DNA from: Robertmurraya_A mangrovi
Lineage (GTDB): Bacteria; Bacillota; Bacilli; Bacillales; Cytobacillaceae
Assembly: GCF_034427655.1 (NCBI RefSeq)
Contig: NZ_JAXOFX010000004.1
Coordinates: 186,001 to 250,000, forward strand
DNA length: 64,000 nucleotides
Direction of reading: 5' to 3'
Positions within the stretch are counted from its first letter, which is position 1. Each line of letters opens with the position of its first letter. The position numbers were made by a program, and so were the translations under genes. This document shows positions 16,920-25,746 of the stretch, in pieces. The notes beneath the pieces were generated by a model, which searched no databases, was not told the DNA's origin, and saw only the letters and a list, made by a program, of their open reading frames with translations.

Positions 16920-17341
16920 TATTTAGGAATTTTATTAAGTAGGGATACGAGCTTTTGAGATTTTCCCTCAAAATATCCCTTTTGTATGAACCAATAGGAA
17001 ATCAAAACACCGAGAGCATCCTTAAAGACATCAATGAAAGTAGCGGATCGATAGGGTACAAAGGATTGGTGAATCTCATCTACCACTCCATACAAGGCTG
17101 CAATAACAGCACATACGAGGCTGATTTCTGCATTAAAGGTATTAGTAGTAAGGGCCGCCAAAATTAACAAAAGATATAGAATGGCAAATTCAACTAGGTG
17201 CATGGACTCTTTAAAAAACCGATCAATCGTTGAATCAGGTAGCTCTACAACGGCATTATGAGGCAAGCCTGATAGGACCCAGATAACGATCATATAAGCG
17301 ATAGGTAGTAGTCTCAATGTCCATTTAAAAATAATTTTCAT
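16919..17341 (-). CDS. VanZ family membrane protein
   Basis: A 140-aa membrane protein with about four hydrophobic segments. The VanZ-family pattern is visible as SGLP, then HLVEFAILYLLL, and finally ALYGVVDEIHQSFVPYRSATFIDVFKDALG. VanZ members are linked to lipoglycopeptide tolerance, but most chromosomal ones have no known role. I chose the internal ATG at 17341 because AAAGGA lies 8 bp upstream; an ATG six codons earlier is possible. The gene is transcribed opposite to spoIID and spoIIQ, and its 3' end touches the large-hairpin element. Confidence 0.8.
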   Translation of the reverse strand: MKIIFKWTLRLLPIAYMIVIWVLSGLPHNAVVELPDSTIDRFFKESMHLVEFAILYLLLILAALTTNTFNAEISLVCAVIAALYGVVDEIHQSFVPYRSATFIDVFKDALGVLISYWFIQKGYFEGKSQKLVSLLNKIPK

Positions 17342-17462
17342 AAAAATTTTCCTTTCCATGCATAATTAAATCATGTTTGTCGAAAAATAAACCAAAAAAA
17401 TTTTTTCAAGAATGTATATATTTTTCATTACCTGTTCAGACTGATTGCTGAGGTGATGATAA

Positions 17463-18377
17463 ATGAGAGAGGAAGAGAAACGATCTTCTCAAGATTCTAA
17501 CTTGAAGAAAATGATGAAAAAGAAATGGGCATTTCCAGCAATTTATATTGCGAGTGCTGCCATCATTCTAACCGCGGTTCTATGGTACCAAAACGGCAAC
17601 AATGCAACGGATTCTGAACAATTTGATTACGAAGCAACTGATTTAACAGGTAAAAAACATAACGAGCCTGCAGTTGAAGTAAACCGTTCATTAGAAAACT
17701 TTGCAATGCCAGTTGTTAATCCTGATGCAGTTGTGATTCAAAAACAATTCTATGATAACAACAGCACAAAGGAACAACAAGAAGCAGCTTTAGTGTTCTA
17801 TAATAACACATACCACCCGAACACAGGTATTGACATTGCTATGAAAAATGGTGAGTCATTCGAAGTAGTTTCGGCACTAAGTGGTACAGTAACAAAAGTT
17901 TTAGAAGATTCCTTATTAGGGAATGTCATTGAAGTTGAACATGACAAAGGAATTGTAACACAATACCAATCAGTAAAAGACATCGGAGTTAAAGTAGGAG
18001 ACCAAGTAAAACAAGGACAAACTCTTGCTAACGCTGGTCAAAGCCTATATAACGAAGAAGCTGGTGTTCACGTTCATTTCGAAATCCGTAAAGATGGACT
18101 TGCTGTTAATCCTTTAGACTATTTTGCTAAACCTTTAAGTGCACTTCAAGAAGTAAACTTAAATGATGCAGCAGATAGCGGAAAAGATGATAACACAGAA
18201 GGAACAGAAACCGATGCAACGAATGGTGAAGCTGACCCTGAAACAGACAACAACAAAGAAGACGGAGCTAACTCCGACTTAGAAGATAAAGAAGCTGGAG
18301 ACAAAGAGTCTGAAGATAAAAATGGTGAATCTGACAGCGAAGAAGGCGCAGAATCAACTGACTCTTCAGATGCATAG
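17463..18377 (+). CDS. spoIIQ: Stage II sporulation protein Q
   Basis: A 304-aa forespore membrane protein that binds SpoIIIAH across the engulfment septum to form the channel or ratchet between the two cells. One transmembrane segment (about residues 24-42) is followed by a LytM-fold domain (about 115-220). The domain keeps HVHFEI, but the first metal-ligand motif reads PNTGIDIA, with Asn where active LytM enzymes have His, so it is probably not catalytic, as reported for Bacillus SpoIIQ. The last 80 residues are a very acidic tail. AGGTGAT precedes the start ATG. Confidence 0.93.
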   Translation: MREEEKRSSQDSNLKKMMKKKWAFPAIYIASAAIILTAVLWYQNGNNATDSEQFDYEATDLTGKKHNEPAVEVNRSLENFAMPVVNPDAVVIQKQFYDNNSTKEQQEAALVFYNNTYHPNTGIDIAMKNGESFEVVSALSGTVTKVLEDSLLGNVIEVEHDKGIVTQYQSVKDIGVKVGDQVKQGQTLANAGQSLYNEEAGVHVHFEIRKDGLAVNPLDYFAKPLSALQEVNLNDAADSGKDDNTEGTETDATNGEADPETDNNKEDGANSDLEDKEAGDKESEDKNGESDSEEGAESTDSSDA

Positions 18378-18386
18378 AATGTAACG

Positions 18387-18413
18387 GAAAACCCGCCATG
18401 TGCGGGTTTTTTT
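18387..18413 (+). terminator. spoIIQ terminator
   Basis: AAAACCCGC pairs with GCGGGTTTT around a short loop, followed by T. Confidence 0.9.
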
Positions 18414-18486
18414 GTGTTTTGGCGAAAATTGCACCAACATCAAGATAAACTTTTTTAAAAAAATTAAATATTATGAAAAGATTACA

Positions 18487-18499
18487 GGTGCCTGTCACC
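18487..18499. repeat. REP-like palindrome, copy 3
   Basis: GGTGCCTGTCACC, forward core, preceded by ATTACA. Confidence 0.8.
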
Positions 18500-18592
18500 C
18501 CTATTTTTTGATATAATATTTCGAAAGACGAAGTTTCAATATTTAGAGTATTATAAACATGAGTTAAACAACTATATTACAAATACATTGCA

Positions 18593-18605
18593 GGTGCCTG
18601 TCACC
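18593..18605. repeat. REP-like palindrome, copy 4
   Basis: GGTGCCTGTCACC, forward core, with the upstream flank ATTACAAATACATTGCA that recurs at copies 10 and 12. It ends 10 bp before the ribosome site of the next gene. Confidence 0.85.
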
Positions 18606-18628
18606 TGTCATTTTAGGGGGAAAAACTT

Positions 18629-20239
18629 TTGAACAACTATCTTACATATCCTTATGCGTCACAACGTATGGCTACAGTTGCAAAAAATGGAATGGTGGCA
18701 ACTTCACAGCCACTTGCTGCACAGGCTGGTTTAGACATCATGAAAAAGGGTGGAAATGCCATTGATGCGGCGATTGCAACAGCAGCTTGTTTAACCGTTG
18801 TTGAGCCGACTTCTAACGGTATTGGTGGAGATGCGTTTGCCCTAGTATGGGTAAAAGACAAGCTTTACGGTTTAAACGGTAGTGGGCCAGCTCCAAAAAG
18901 TATTTCAATTGAAAAATTAAAGGAACAGGGTCATGAAAAAATGCCAACACACGGCTGGATTCCTGTAACCGTTCCTGGAGCGCCATCTGCATGGGCAGAG
19001 CTTTCAAAAAGATTTGGCCGACTTCCATTAACGGAAGTTCTTCAGCCAGCTATTGATTATGCAAGAAACGGTTATCCAGTATCACCAATCCTAGGGAAAT
19101 ATTGGGCTGGAGCACACAAAATTTATACTAAACGTTTTGGTGATCAAGAAGAGTATAAAGAGTGGTTCCGCGTCTTTGCACCGAATGGAAAAGCTCCTGA
19201 AATTGGCGAGATGTGGTCTTCAGAGGATCATGCGAATACTCTACAGGAAATTGCTGAAACAAACGCTGAGAGCTTTTACAGAGGCCGCCTAGCAGACCAA
19301 ATTCATGAAGCGTCCGAGCAAGCTGGTGGTTACTTAACAAAAGAGGATTTAAGTAGCTATCATGCGGAATGGGTTGATCCAATTTCCGTTAACTATAAAG
19401 GTTATGACGTTTGGGAGATTCCTCCGAACGGTCAAGGAATCGTAGCGTTAATGGCGTTAAATATTCTAAAAGGTTATGAATTTAAGCACCGTGAGGATTT
19501 AGAAGGTTTGCACCTACAACTAGAGGCAATGAAACAAGCATTCACAGACGGAAAAACATATGTAACGGATCCTAAAACAATGAATGCTAAAGTGGCGGAT
19601 TTACTATCAGAGTCATTTGCTGAAAGTGCTCGCAGTAAAATCACAGACCAAGCTAGAACCCCTGAACCTGGTAGCCTTCCAAAAGGAGGTACCGTTTACC
19701 TTGCGACAGCTGACGGGGAAGGAAACATGGTATCCTTCATCCAAAGTAACTACATGGGATTCGGCTCTGGAATTGTTGTTCCTAACACGGGAATTGGCCT
19801 TCAAAACCGTGGACATGACTTCTCATTAGACCCGGAACATGAAAATGCATTAGCACCTGGAAAGAAAACATATCATACAATCATTCCTGGCTTCTTAACG
19901 AAAGACAATGAGGCAGTAGGACCATTTGGTGTAATGGGAGGATACATGCAGCCACAAGGCCATGTTCAAGTCGCTATGAACATGATTGACTTTAACCTAA
20001 ACCCACAAGCAGCTCTTGATGCTCCTCGTTGGCAGTGGACAGAAGGAAACAAAATTGAAGTGGAACACGATTTCCCTAATCATCTAGTTCAGCAACTAGC
20101 TGCAAAAGGTCATGAAATGAAGGTCGCTCACGATACGGGTGGTTTTGGTAGAGGACAAATCATTGTTAGAAATCCTAAAACAGGCGTGCTAACAGGTGGA
20201 ACAGAGAAACGTACAGACGGAAGTATTGCAAGCTGGTAA
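18629..20239 (+). CDS. Gamma-glutamyltransferase family protein (YwrD-like)
   Basis: A 536-aa N-terminal nucleophile (Ntn) hydrolase of the GGT family, which cleaves gamma-glutamyl amides such as glutathione. GGNAIDAAIATAACLTVVEP and GIGGDAFAL are the N-terminal signatures. The self-cleavage Thr is in LPKGGTVYLAT (about residue 355), and the product-binding GGYMQPQGHVQ is present. No signal peptide is visible, so a cytoplasmic location is likely, as for YwrD rather than secreted Ggt. The start is TTG 18629 behind TTAGGGGG. It is followed by pcp, another enzyme of gamma-glutamyl/pyroglutamyl turnover. Confidence 0.9.
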   Translation: MNNYLTYPYASQRMATVAKNGMVATSQPLAAQAGLDIMKKGGNAIDAAIATAACLTVVEPTSNGIGGDAFALVWVKDKLYGLNGSGPAPKSISIEKLKEQGHEKMPTHGWIPVTVPGAPSAWAELSKRFGRLPLTEVLQPAIDYARNGYPVSPILGKYWAGAHKIYTKRFGDQEEYKEWFRVFAPNGKAPEIGEMWSSEDHANTLQEIAETNAESFYRGRLADQIHEASEQAGGYLTKEDLSSYHAEWVDPISVNYKGYDVWEIPPNGQGIVALMALNILKGYEFKHREDLEGLHLQLEAMKQAFTDGKTYVTDPKTMNAKVADLLSESFAESARSKITDQARTPEPGSLPKGGTVYLATADGEGNMVSFIQSNYMGFGSGIVVPNTGIGLQNRGHDFSLDPEHENALAPGKKTYHTIIPGFLTKDNEAVGPFGVMGGYMQPQGHVQVAMNMIDFNLNPQAALDAPRWQWTEGNKIEVEHDFPNHLVQQLAAKGHEMKVAHDTGGFGRGQIIVRNPKTGVLTGGTEKRTDGSIASW

Positions 20240-20291
20240 TAAATAATCGGGGGCTCTAGATTGTTTAGGGTCCCTATTGAAGGAGTTTACT

Positions 20292-20897
20292 ATGAAAAAA
20301 CTATTATTAACAGGATTTGAACCATTTTTGGATCATCCTATCAATCCTACTGAAAAGATTGTTCAGAGCCTAGAAGGTAAAACGATAGGAAGCTATGAAA
20401 TTACCGCTGTACTATTACCAGTAGACTTTGAAAAGGGCCCTGCCAAGATCTTAGAAGCTTTAAGAGAACATCAACCAGATGCTGTTATTTCTCTTGGATT
20501 AGCGGCAGGTAGATCAGCGATTACTCCTGAACGAATTGCAATTAACTGTCGTGATGGAGAGCCTGATAATAGTGGTGTCGTGTTAGAGGATGCACCAGTA
20601 AGCGTTGAAGGAGCAGACGGTTATTTTTCCACTTTACCAATACGTAAATTTGTAAATCTACTAAAAGAGAACGGATATCCTGCAGAAATATCCAACTCAG
20701 CGGGGACCTATTTATGTAACAACGTGATGTATACAATCCTTCATGAGCTACAAAAAGAAAATAAACAGATACCAGCAGGATTTGTCCACATTCCTGCATC
20801 TCATGAGCTGGTTGTTCAAGGGAAAAGAAACATGCCAAGCTGGTCTCAAGCTGACTTAGTAAGAGCGGTTGAAATCATGATTGAGGGACTAGAATAA
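20292..20897 (+). CDS. pcp: Pyroglutamyl-peptidase I
   Basis: A 201-aa cytosolic cysteine peptidase that removes N-terminal pyroglutamate from peptides. It begins LLTGFEPFLDHPINPTEK, as in the family. The catalytic triad is visible: Glu80 in PERIAINCRDGEPDN, Cys142 in AGTYLCNNVMY and His166 in GFVHIPASHE. I chose ATG 20292 behind GAAGGAG; the in-frame codon at 20277 lacks a ribosome site. The 52-bp gap to the ggt-like gene suggests co-transcription. A terminator follows at once. Confidence 0.96.
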   Translation: MKKLLLTGFEPFLDHPINPTEKIVQSLEGKTIGSYEITAVLLPVDFEKGPAKILEALREHQPDAVISLGLAAGRSAITPERIAINCRDGEPDNSGVVLEDAPVSVEGADGYFSTLPIRKFVNLLKENGYPAEISNSAGTYLCNNVMYTILHELQKENKQIPAGFVHIPASHELVVQGKRNMPSWSQADLVRAVEIMIEGLE

Positions 20898-20900
20898 CGA

Positions 20901-20930
20901 AGAGCTGAGTTTTCAGCTCTTTTTTTGACT
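20901..20930 (+). terminator. pcp terminator
   Basis: AGAGCTGA pairs with TCAGCTCT around a short loop, followed by seven T. Confidence 0.9.
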
Positions 20931-20966
20931 TGATAAAAATGCATAAGTTGTACAAATTTTGCGGTT

Positions 20967-21078
20967 CGCGGATAAATTTAGTTGAACCCGGGATAAATGT
21001 TAATTTTCGCGGATATATGGAAAAAAGCGCGGATATATTAAAAATTTCGCGGATATATAGAAATAAACGCGGATAAAT
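20967..21078. repeat. Six-copy, 20-bp-period CGCGGATAWAT array
   Basis: Copies of CGCGGATAAAT or CGCGGATATAT (one copy reads CCGGGATAAAT) start at 20967, 20988, 21008, 21028, 21048 and 21068, giving spacings of 21, 20, 20, 20 and 20 bp with A/T-rich 9-10 bp spacers. The array lies 37 bp after the pcp terminator. The same plan with another motif occurs at 829-940. The rest of the gap up to 21400 is AT-rich, and I see no gene in it. Confidence 0.85.
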
Positions 21079-21442
21079 AGTTTTTATAAATGATTTTTCG
21101 GCTTTAAGAATCAATTAAATGAGTTCTAGGTAATCGAGATTTATTAAAGGTTGTATATTAATACTAGGATAGTGTTATCTGATAAAGTAATGAAGTCTAT
21201 TGATGAAAAATAAAAAATAATATCGTCAATTTTCTCTCCTCAAGTAGGTTGTAAATCCCTTATAAGTCTCTACTCTCAATCCAGCAAAACAACGTTCGAC
21301 AAATCCTCCCGGAAAAATTTTACTTGTCTTACTTGACCTATGGACAGTTTATGTAGATAATAATATTACAAATTTTCATAAAATTTAGTTAATATTATCT
21401 TTAATTAAAAGTATACTAATTCAAAGAACATATCTATTAAAT

Positions 21443-21456
21443 TGTTAACGCTTACA
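21443..21456 (+). promoter_or_regulatory. cre-like site (CcpA) upstream of the symporter cluster
   Basis: TGTTAACGCTTACA matches the cre consensus TGWAANCGNTNWCA with one mismatch. It lies 22 bp upstream of the 59-aa gene and about 25 bp after a TATACT -10-like box (21412-21417), a position suited to roadblock repression by glucose. Carbon-source control of an acetate-type transporter would make sense. Confidence 0.5.
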
Positions 21457-21478
21457 AATTAAAGGGGGATTCTTATAA

Positions 21479-21658
21479 GTGACATTAGCTCTATTTCTTC
21501 TCATCACTGCTGTCTGTTTAATCCTTGCCATCCGAAAGAAAAAAACCTTCTTCTTAGTCGTTCCATTCCTATCCATTTTTCTCTACTTCATCGTTCAAAT
21601 CATCTTAGTACCATTACCTTTCTTTGAAACCATTAAATTCATCTTCAGCCTATCTTAA
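21479..21658 (+). CDS. Small hydrophobic protein, 59 aa
   Basis: A short frame beginning GTG 21479 behind AAAGGGGG (21461-21468) and ending TAA 21656-21658. It encodes two hydrophobic segments, ALFLLITAVCLILAI and FFLVVPFLSIFLYFIVQIIL, separated by a basic RKKK turn. This is a credible two-pass membrane protein with Lys/Arg inside. I do not recognise the family. It lies downstream of a cre-like site and 180 bp upstream of the DUF485 gene. No terminator is evident between them, so it may share the operon. Confidence 0.6.
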   Translation: MTLALFLLITAVCLILAIRKKKTFFLVVPFLSIFLYFIVQIILVPLPFFETIKFIFSLS

Positions 21659-21837
21659 ACGCCCAGAGCACTCTCTAAATTTTAAAAATACCTTTGTATC
21701 CTTTTTTCTAGGTTACAAAGTATTTATAAACTTCAATTTCTTGTTTCTATCAGCCGGTGCAAAAAAGTAAAAAGGAGTGATTGAAACTTTTTTCTGTCTA
21801 AATCCATTGATTAATACATTCTACGGGGGTGGAAGAT

Positions 21838-22140
21838 TTGAAGAAAATTGATAAGGCAGTGGCAGATCAGTATTTTCGTGAACGAACTCGTAATATGATT
21901 ATTTATTTTATTATTTGGTTTATTGTTTCATTTGGCTGTGTCATGTTAGCGAAGCCATTAAGTGAGTTTTCGATTAACGGATTCCCGCTTCATTATTTCA
22001 TGGGGGCACAAGGAGCCGTTTTAACCTTTATTATCTTGCTATTTGTTAATGCAAAACTGAGTGACAACATTGATAAAAAATATGGAATTGATGAAAGTAA
22101 AAATGAACAAATCAGCTCTGGGAAAGTGTTAGATCACTAA
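21838..22140 (+). CDS. DUF485-family (YjcH-like) symporter partner
   Basis: A 100-aa protein with two transmembrane segments, IIYFIIWFIVSFGCVMLA and FMGAQGAVLTFIILLFVNA, a charged C-terminal tail and an organisation like the small partner proteins of acetate symporters (YjcH/DUF485 or DUF4212). I favour TTG 21838, 8 bp after GGGGG (21825-21829); an in-frame GTG at 21829 overlaps that site. It is followed after 38 bp by the symporter. It probably supports assembly or function of ActP, inferred from context. Confidence 0.85.
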   Translation: MKKIDKAVADQYFRERTRNMIIYFIIWFIVSFGCVMLAKPLSEFSINGFPLHYFMGAQGAVLTFIILLFVNAKLSDNIDKKYGIDESKNEQISSGKVLDH

Positions 22141-22178
22141 TTGTTAGCAAATATTAAAGAGAATTTGGGGGGATGGCA

Positions 22179-23843
22179 TTGGATACACAGTTTCTGACAT
22201 CATTATCTATTATTCTAGCGACATTTGCGTTATATATAGGAATTGCGATTTACAATAAGGCGAAAGCAACTTCGGACTTTTACGTAGCCGGTCGAGGGGT
22301 ACCACCGATATTCAACGGTATGGCGATTGGTGCAGACTGGATGAGCGCGGCCTCCTTTATTGGGATGGCAGGAACGATCATGCTACTCGGATATGATGGC
22401 CTAGCCTATATTATGGGTTGGACAGGTGGATATCTACTACTAACATTCCTACTAGCACCGCAATTACGTAAATACGGTCGTTATACGGTTCCGGAGTTTA
22501 TTGGAGACCGTTTTGATAGCCATACAGCTCGTGTTATCGCAGCAATTTGTACGATTATTATCAGCTTTACATACTCCATAGGCCAGTTATCAGGTTCAGG
22601 GGTAGTTATCGGACGTTTATTTGAAATTGATGCGAAGCTTGGAACGATGATCGGGGTAGTATTAATCGCTTTCTATGCCGCTTTCGGGGGAATGAAGGGG
22701 ATTACATGGACTCAAGTAGCTCAGTATATCATCTTAATTATTGCATACTTAATTCCGGTTATATTTATGAGTTTACAGATTACTGGGAACCCACTTCCAT
22801 GGCTTTCATACGGAGAGCTAGTTGGAAAAATGGGTGAGCTAGACCGTGAACTAGGAATCTCTGAATATTTTGCTCCATTCACAAACGGAACGAAATGGCA
22901 GTTCCTTGCGTTAATGTTTACGTTAATGTGTGGTACAGCAGGTCTTCCACACGTAATCGTGCGTTTCTATACAGTTTCAACGATGAAGGCAGCTCGTTGG
23001 TCTGGAGCTTGGGCGCTATTATTTATTGGTTTACTATATCTATCTGCACCAGCTTATGCTGCTTTCTCTCGTTTCATCTTAATGACGAAAGTAGCTGGAA
23101 GTAAAATTAGTGAACTTCCTGCATGGACAAAAACATGGGTGGACACAGGTAAGCTTCAAGTTGCTGATACAAATGGCGATGGAATTCTTCAATGGAAAGA
23201 GTTAATCATCTCTAATGACATTGTTGTTATGGCAACACCCGAAATTGCTAACTTAGGGGTATTTGTTATTGGTTTAGTTGCAGCAGGTGCAATGGCTGCG
23301 GCATTATCAACAGCAGGCGGACTAATGATTTCCATTTCTTCCTCTTTTGCTCACGATATTTATTATCGTGTACTAAGACCAAGCTCAACGGAGAAAAATC
23401 GTTTATCTGTTGCACGTTGGTCCATTGTAATTGCGACATTATTAGCAGGTATTATCGCATTAAATCCTCCTGGTGCGATTACACAAATTGTAGCCTGGGC
23501 ATTTGCTCTCGCAACAGGAACATTCTTCCCTGCACTTGTTCTTGGGGTTTGGTGGAAACGTTCTAACTCTAAAGGAGTTATTGCCGGATTACTAACAGGA
23601 TTAACGGTAACATTAGCCTATATTTTTGCAGCAAAGTATGGTGGATTCACGATTCTAGGAATTATTGATACTGGAGCAGGCGTATTCGGTGCTGCAGCAG
23701 CATTTTTAGCCAACATTGTTGTTTCATTAAGTACAGCAGCTCCTTCACAAAAAATCCAAGAAGAAGTAATGGATTTACGTTACCCAGAACAAATGGTGTA
23801 CAAAGACGGTGAGGTTTGGCTAAATGATGGATCAAAAATGTAA
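22179..23843 (+). CDS. actP: Sodium/solute symporter, ActP-like (acetate-type)
   Basis: A 554-aa SSS-family transporter with about 13 membrane helices. It carries ATSDFYVAGRGVPPIFNGMAIGADWMSAASFIG and GYLLLTFLLAPQLRKYGRYTVPEFIGDRF near the N-terminus and AWAFALATGTFFPALVLGVWWKR near the C-terminus, typical of cation/acetate symporters. An extramembrane loop holds an EF-hand-like sequence, DTNGDGILQWKE (23166-23201). TTG 22179 is preferred because GGGGGG is only 1 bp from the in-frame ATG 22173. The gene overlaps the next one by 20 bp. The substrate is inferred to be acetate or another short carboxylate. Confidence 0.9.
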   Translation: MDTQFLTSLSIILATFALYIGIAIYNKAKATSDFYVAGRGVPPIFNGMAIGADWMSAASFIGMAGTIMLLGYDGLAYIMGWTGGYLLLTFLLAPQLRKYGRYTVPEFIGDRFDSHTARVIAAICTIIISFTYSIGQLSGSGVVIGRLFEIDAKLGTMIGVVLIAFYAAFGGMKGITWTQVAQYIILIIAYLIPVIFMSLQITGNPLPWLSYGELVGKMGELDRELGISEYFAPFTNGTKWQFLALMFTLMCGTAGLPHVIVRFYTVSTMKAARWSGAWALLFIGLLYLSAPAYAAFSRFILMTKVAGSKISELPAWTKTWVDTGKLQVADTNGDGILQWKELIISNDIVVMATPEIANLGVFVIGLVAAGAMAAALSTAGGLMISISSSFAHDIYYRVLRPSSTEKNRLSVARWSIVIATLLAGIIALNPPGAITQIVAWAFALATGTFFPALVLGVWWKRSNSKGVIAGLLTGLTVTLAYIFAAKYGGFTILGIIDTGAGVFGAAAAFLANIVVSLSTAAPSQKIQEEVMDLRYPEQMVYKDGEVWLNDGSKM

Positions 23844-25734
23844 TCAAGAAACGTTTGAGGCAGTAAAGCTTCACCCCTTTTTTCAAGGGGTGGAGCTTCA
23901 TACTGCTCAATCTTTATTAGATTTATGTGAAGTTCGCTCGTTTAATAAAACAGAATTAGTGTTGAAAAAGGATGAACCTAGGGCGGGTCTCCATTTAATG
24001 CTAGAGGGAATTTCTGAGGTATTTGTACGTAATGAATTTAATGACCGTGAAGAGGTATTAGAAATTATCCAAAAAGGTGAAATGATCGGGCTTTCTAGCT
24101 TAGCTGATTTCCTCGGAGTCTCTAAATCTTTAAAACAAGAGGTTATGGTAGAAGTTAGAGCAGTGGACAAGGTTAAGGCTCTATTTATCCCATTTGAGGT
24201 GATTACAAGGCGATGGGAGGACCCTAATGTTCATGACTATTTGTTAACGCAAATATCCATCCGCCTAAAAGATGTTTACGGTTCCTTAGCGGAGCAAGTG
24301 AAACTGGCCAGAGATTATGGTGAGAATGAAGCGTTCATGCTAAGAGTTCAAGATGTTATGACAGACAAAATTATTGCTGTATCACCAGACGAAACGATTC
24401 AAGAGACAGCAATAAAAATGACCCAGTCTAGAACGAGCTCTGTACTAGTGATTGAAGAAGGAAATTTAAAAGGAATCATTACGGAGCGGGACATGGTTGC
24501 AAGAGTAGTAGCAAAGGGAATCTCAATGTCTACAAAAGTAAACGAAATAATGACTTCTCAACCGGTAACAATCAACCGTTTTTCTTACTACTACGATGCC
24601 ATTTCTTTAACTCTTTTAAAAGGAATTAAACATCTACCAGTTGTAGAAGAGTCAAAAGTCATTGGAATTGTCACACTTTCTGATTTGTTACGCAAAAAGA
24701 ATGAGAACGTCATGAAGACCATCCAAAAAATTGAACAAGCAGATGAAGAGTCTTTACCAAATGTAAAGAAAGCTATTTACGAAGTTTTTGATACATTAAT
24801 AAGGGATCAAGTGCCGATTTTAAAGACATTGGATATGGTCACTAAACTTTATGATCGTCTTGTGATCCGAGCAATCGAGTTATCTGAAGAGTCACTAAGG
24901 CAAAGAGGATTAGAACCACCGGTAACCTATTCATTTTACCAAATGGGAAGTGGTGGTCGCGCAGAACAATTCATGCTCACAGATCAAGACCATTTCCTAG
25001 TTTATGAGGAGACGACTGAAGAAGGAGAGAATTACTTTTCAGAACTAGGCAAGGAAATCACCTCCCATCTACAAAAAGCAGGCTATGCCCTTTGTAAAGG
25101 ACTGATGATGTGTAGTGAGGAGGTCTGGAGAGGTTCCTTACATACTTGGGAGGAGCGGGTCCGTCATTGGATGTTACAGTCAACCAATGATAATCTTTTA
25201 AAATCCCAAAATTTCTTTTCGTACCGTTTCATTACAGGAAGCATAGACTTAAATCAAAGATTTGAAATCACTGTAACCAACCTTTTAAAACGCTCCAAAA
25301 TATTTTTGTTTCGTTTAGCTCAAATTGAACGGGAATATCAAATACCTTCTTTGGAACAACCCATTAGATCCCTGTTTAAATTAGAAAGAAAAAGCATCGA
25401 TATGAAAAAAGAAGTGTTATTTCCCTATCATCATTCCTTACAAATCTTATCTGTTCTTAACGGGAAGGTATCTGGAACCCCCCTTGAGAAAATAGATTAC
25501 TTAAAATCAAAGGGAATTTTCTCAGAGACATTCACCCATGATTTGAGGGAAGCGGTAGAGCAAGTGTTGACGCTATACGTTAGACAACGTTGGAATCAAG
25601 CGAAGACAGGGAAAGAGTTAAACTCGACTGTTTCATTTACTAGATTAACGACACGTGAAAAGGAAGAATTAATACTAAGCTTAAATACGTTGAAAGAATT
25701 ACAGGGTCAGGTTTTTGCCCAGTTTTCAGTTTAG
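23824..25734 (+). CDS. cNMP-binding / CBS / DUF294 nucleotidyltransferase-like protein
   Basis: A 636-aa cytosolic protein with domains in order: a cyclic-nucleotide-binding-like beta-barrel (about 15-125), two CBS domains (about 170-295; VMTDKIIAVSPDETIQETA and IMTSQPVTINRFSYYYDA), a DUF294 nucleotidyltransferase-like domain (about 310-455) with GSGGRAEQFMLTDQDHFLV, and a helical DUF294 C-terminal domain (about 480-630). The acidic TDQD residues resemble an NTase metal site. It begins inside the symporter gene and is followed by a DnaQ-like exonuclease, a well-conserved neighbourhood. A regulatory or signalling role for acetate uptake is inferred; the reaction is unknown. Confidence 0.88.
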   Translation: MMDQKCNQETFEAVKLHPFFQGVELHTAQSLLDLCEVRSFNKTELVLKKDEPRAGLHLMLEGISEVFVRNEFNDREEVLEIIQKGEMIGLSSLADFLGVSKSLKQEVMVEVRAVDKVKALFIPFEVITRRWEDPNVHDYLLTQISIRLKDVYGSLAEQVKLARDYGENEAFMLRVQDVMTDKIIAVSPDETIQETAIKMTQSRTSSVLVIEEGNLKGIITERDMVARVVAKGISMSTKVNEIMTSQPVTINRFSYYYDAISLTLLKGIKHLPVVEESKVIGIVTLSDLLRKKNENVMKTIQKIEQADEESLPNVKKAIYEVFDTLIRDQVPILKTLDMVTKLYDRLVIRAIELSEESLRQRGLEPPVTYSFYQMGSGGRAEQFMLTDQDHFLVYEETTEEGENYFSELGKEITSHLQKAGYALCKGLMMCSEEVWRGSLHTWEERVRHWMLQSTNDNLLKSQNFFSYRFITGSIDLNQRFEITVTNLLKRSKIFLFRLAQIEREYQIPSLEQPIRSLFKLERKSIDMKKEVLFPYHHSLQILSVLNGKVSGTPLEKIDYLKSKGIFSETFTHDLREAVEQVLTLYVRQRWNQAKTGKELNSTVSFTRLTTREKEELILSLNTLKELQGQVFAQFSV

Positions 25735-25746
25735 AGGAGGGTGAGA

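Noticed and set aside
829..21078. CRISPR arrays at the two periodic repeats
   Set aside because: Period of 20 bp is too short, spacers are 9-10 bp and AT-rich, and no cas genes are present.
21781..21801. Six-codon frame (TTG start) behind AAAGGAG upstream of the DUF485 gene
   Set aside because: Too short to assess. Spacing is tight, and no associated RNA structure was seen.
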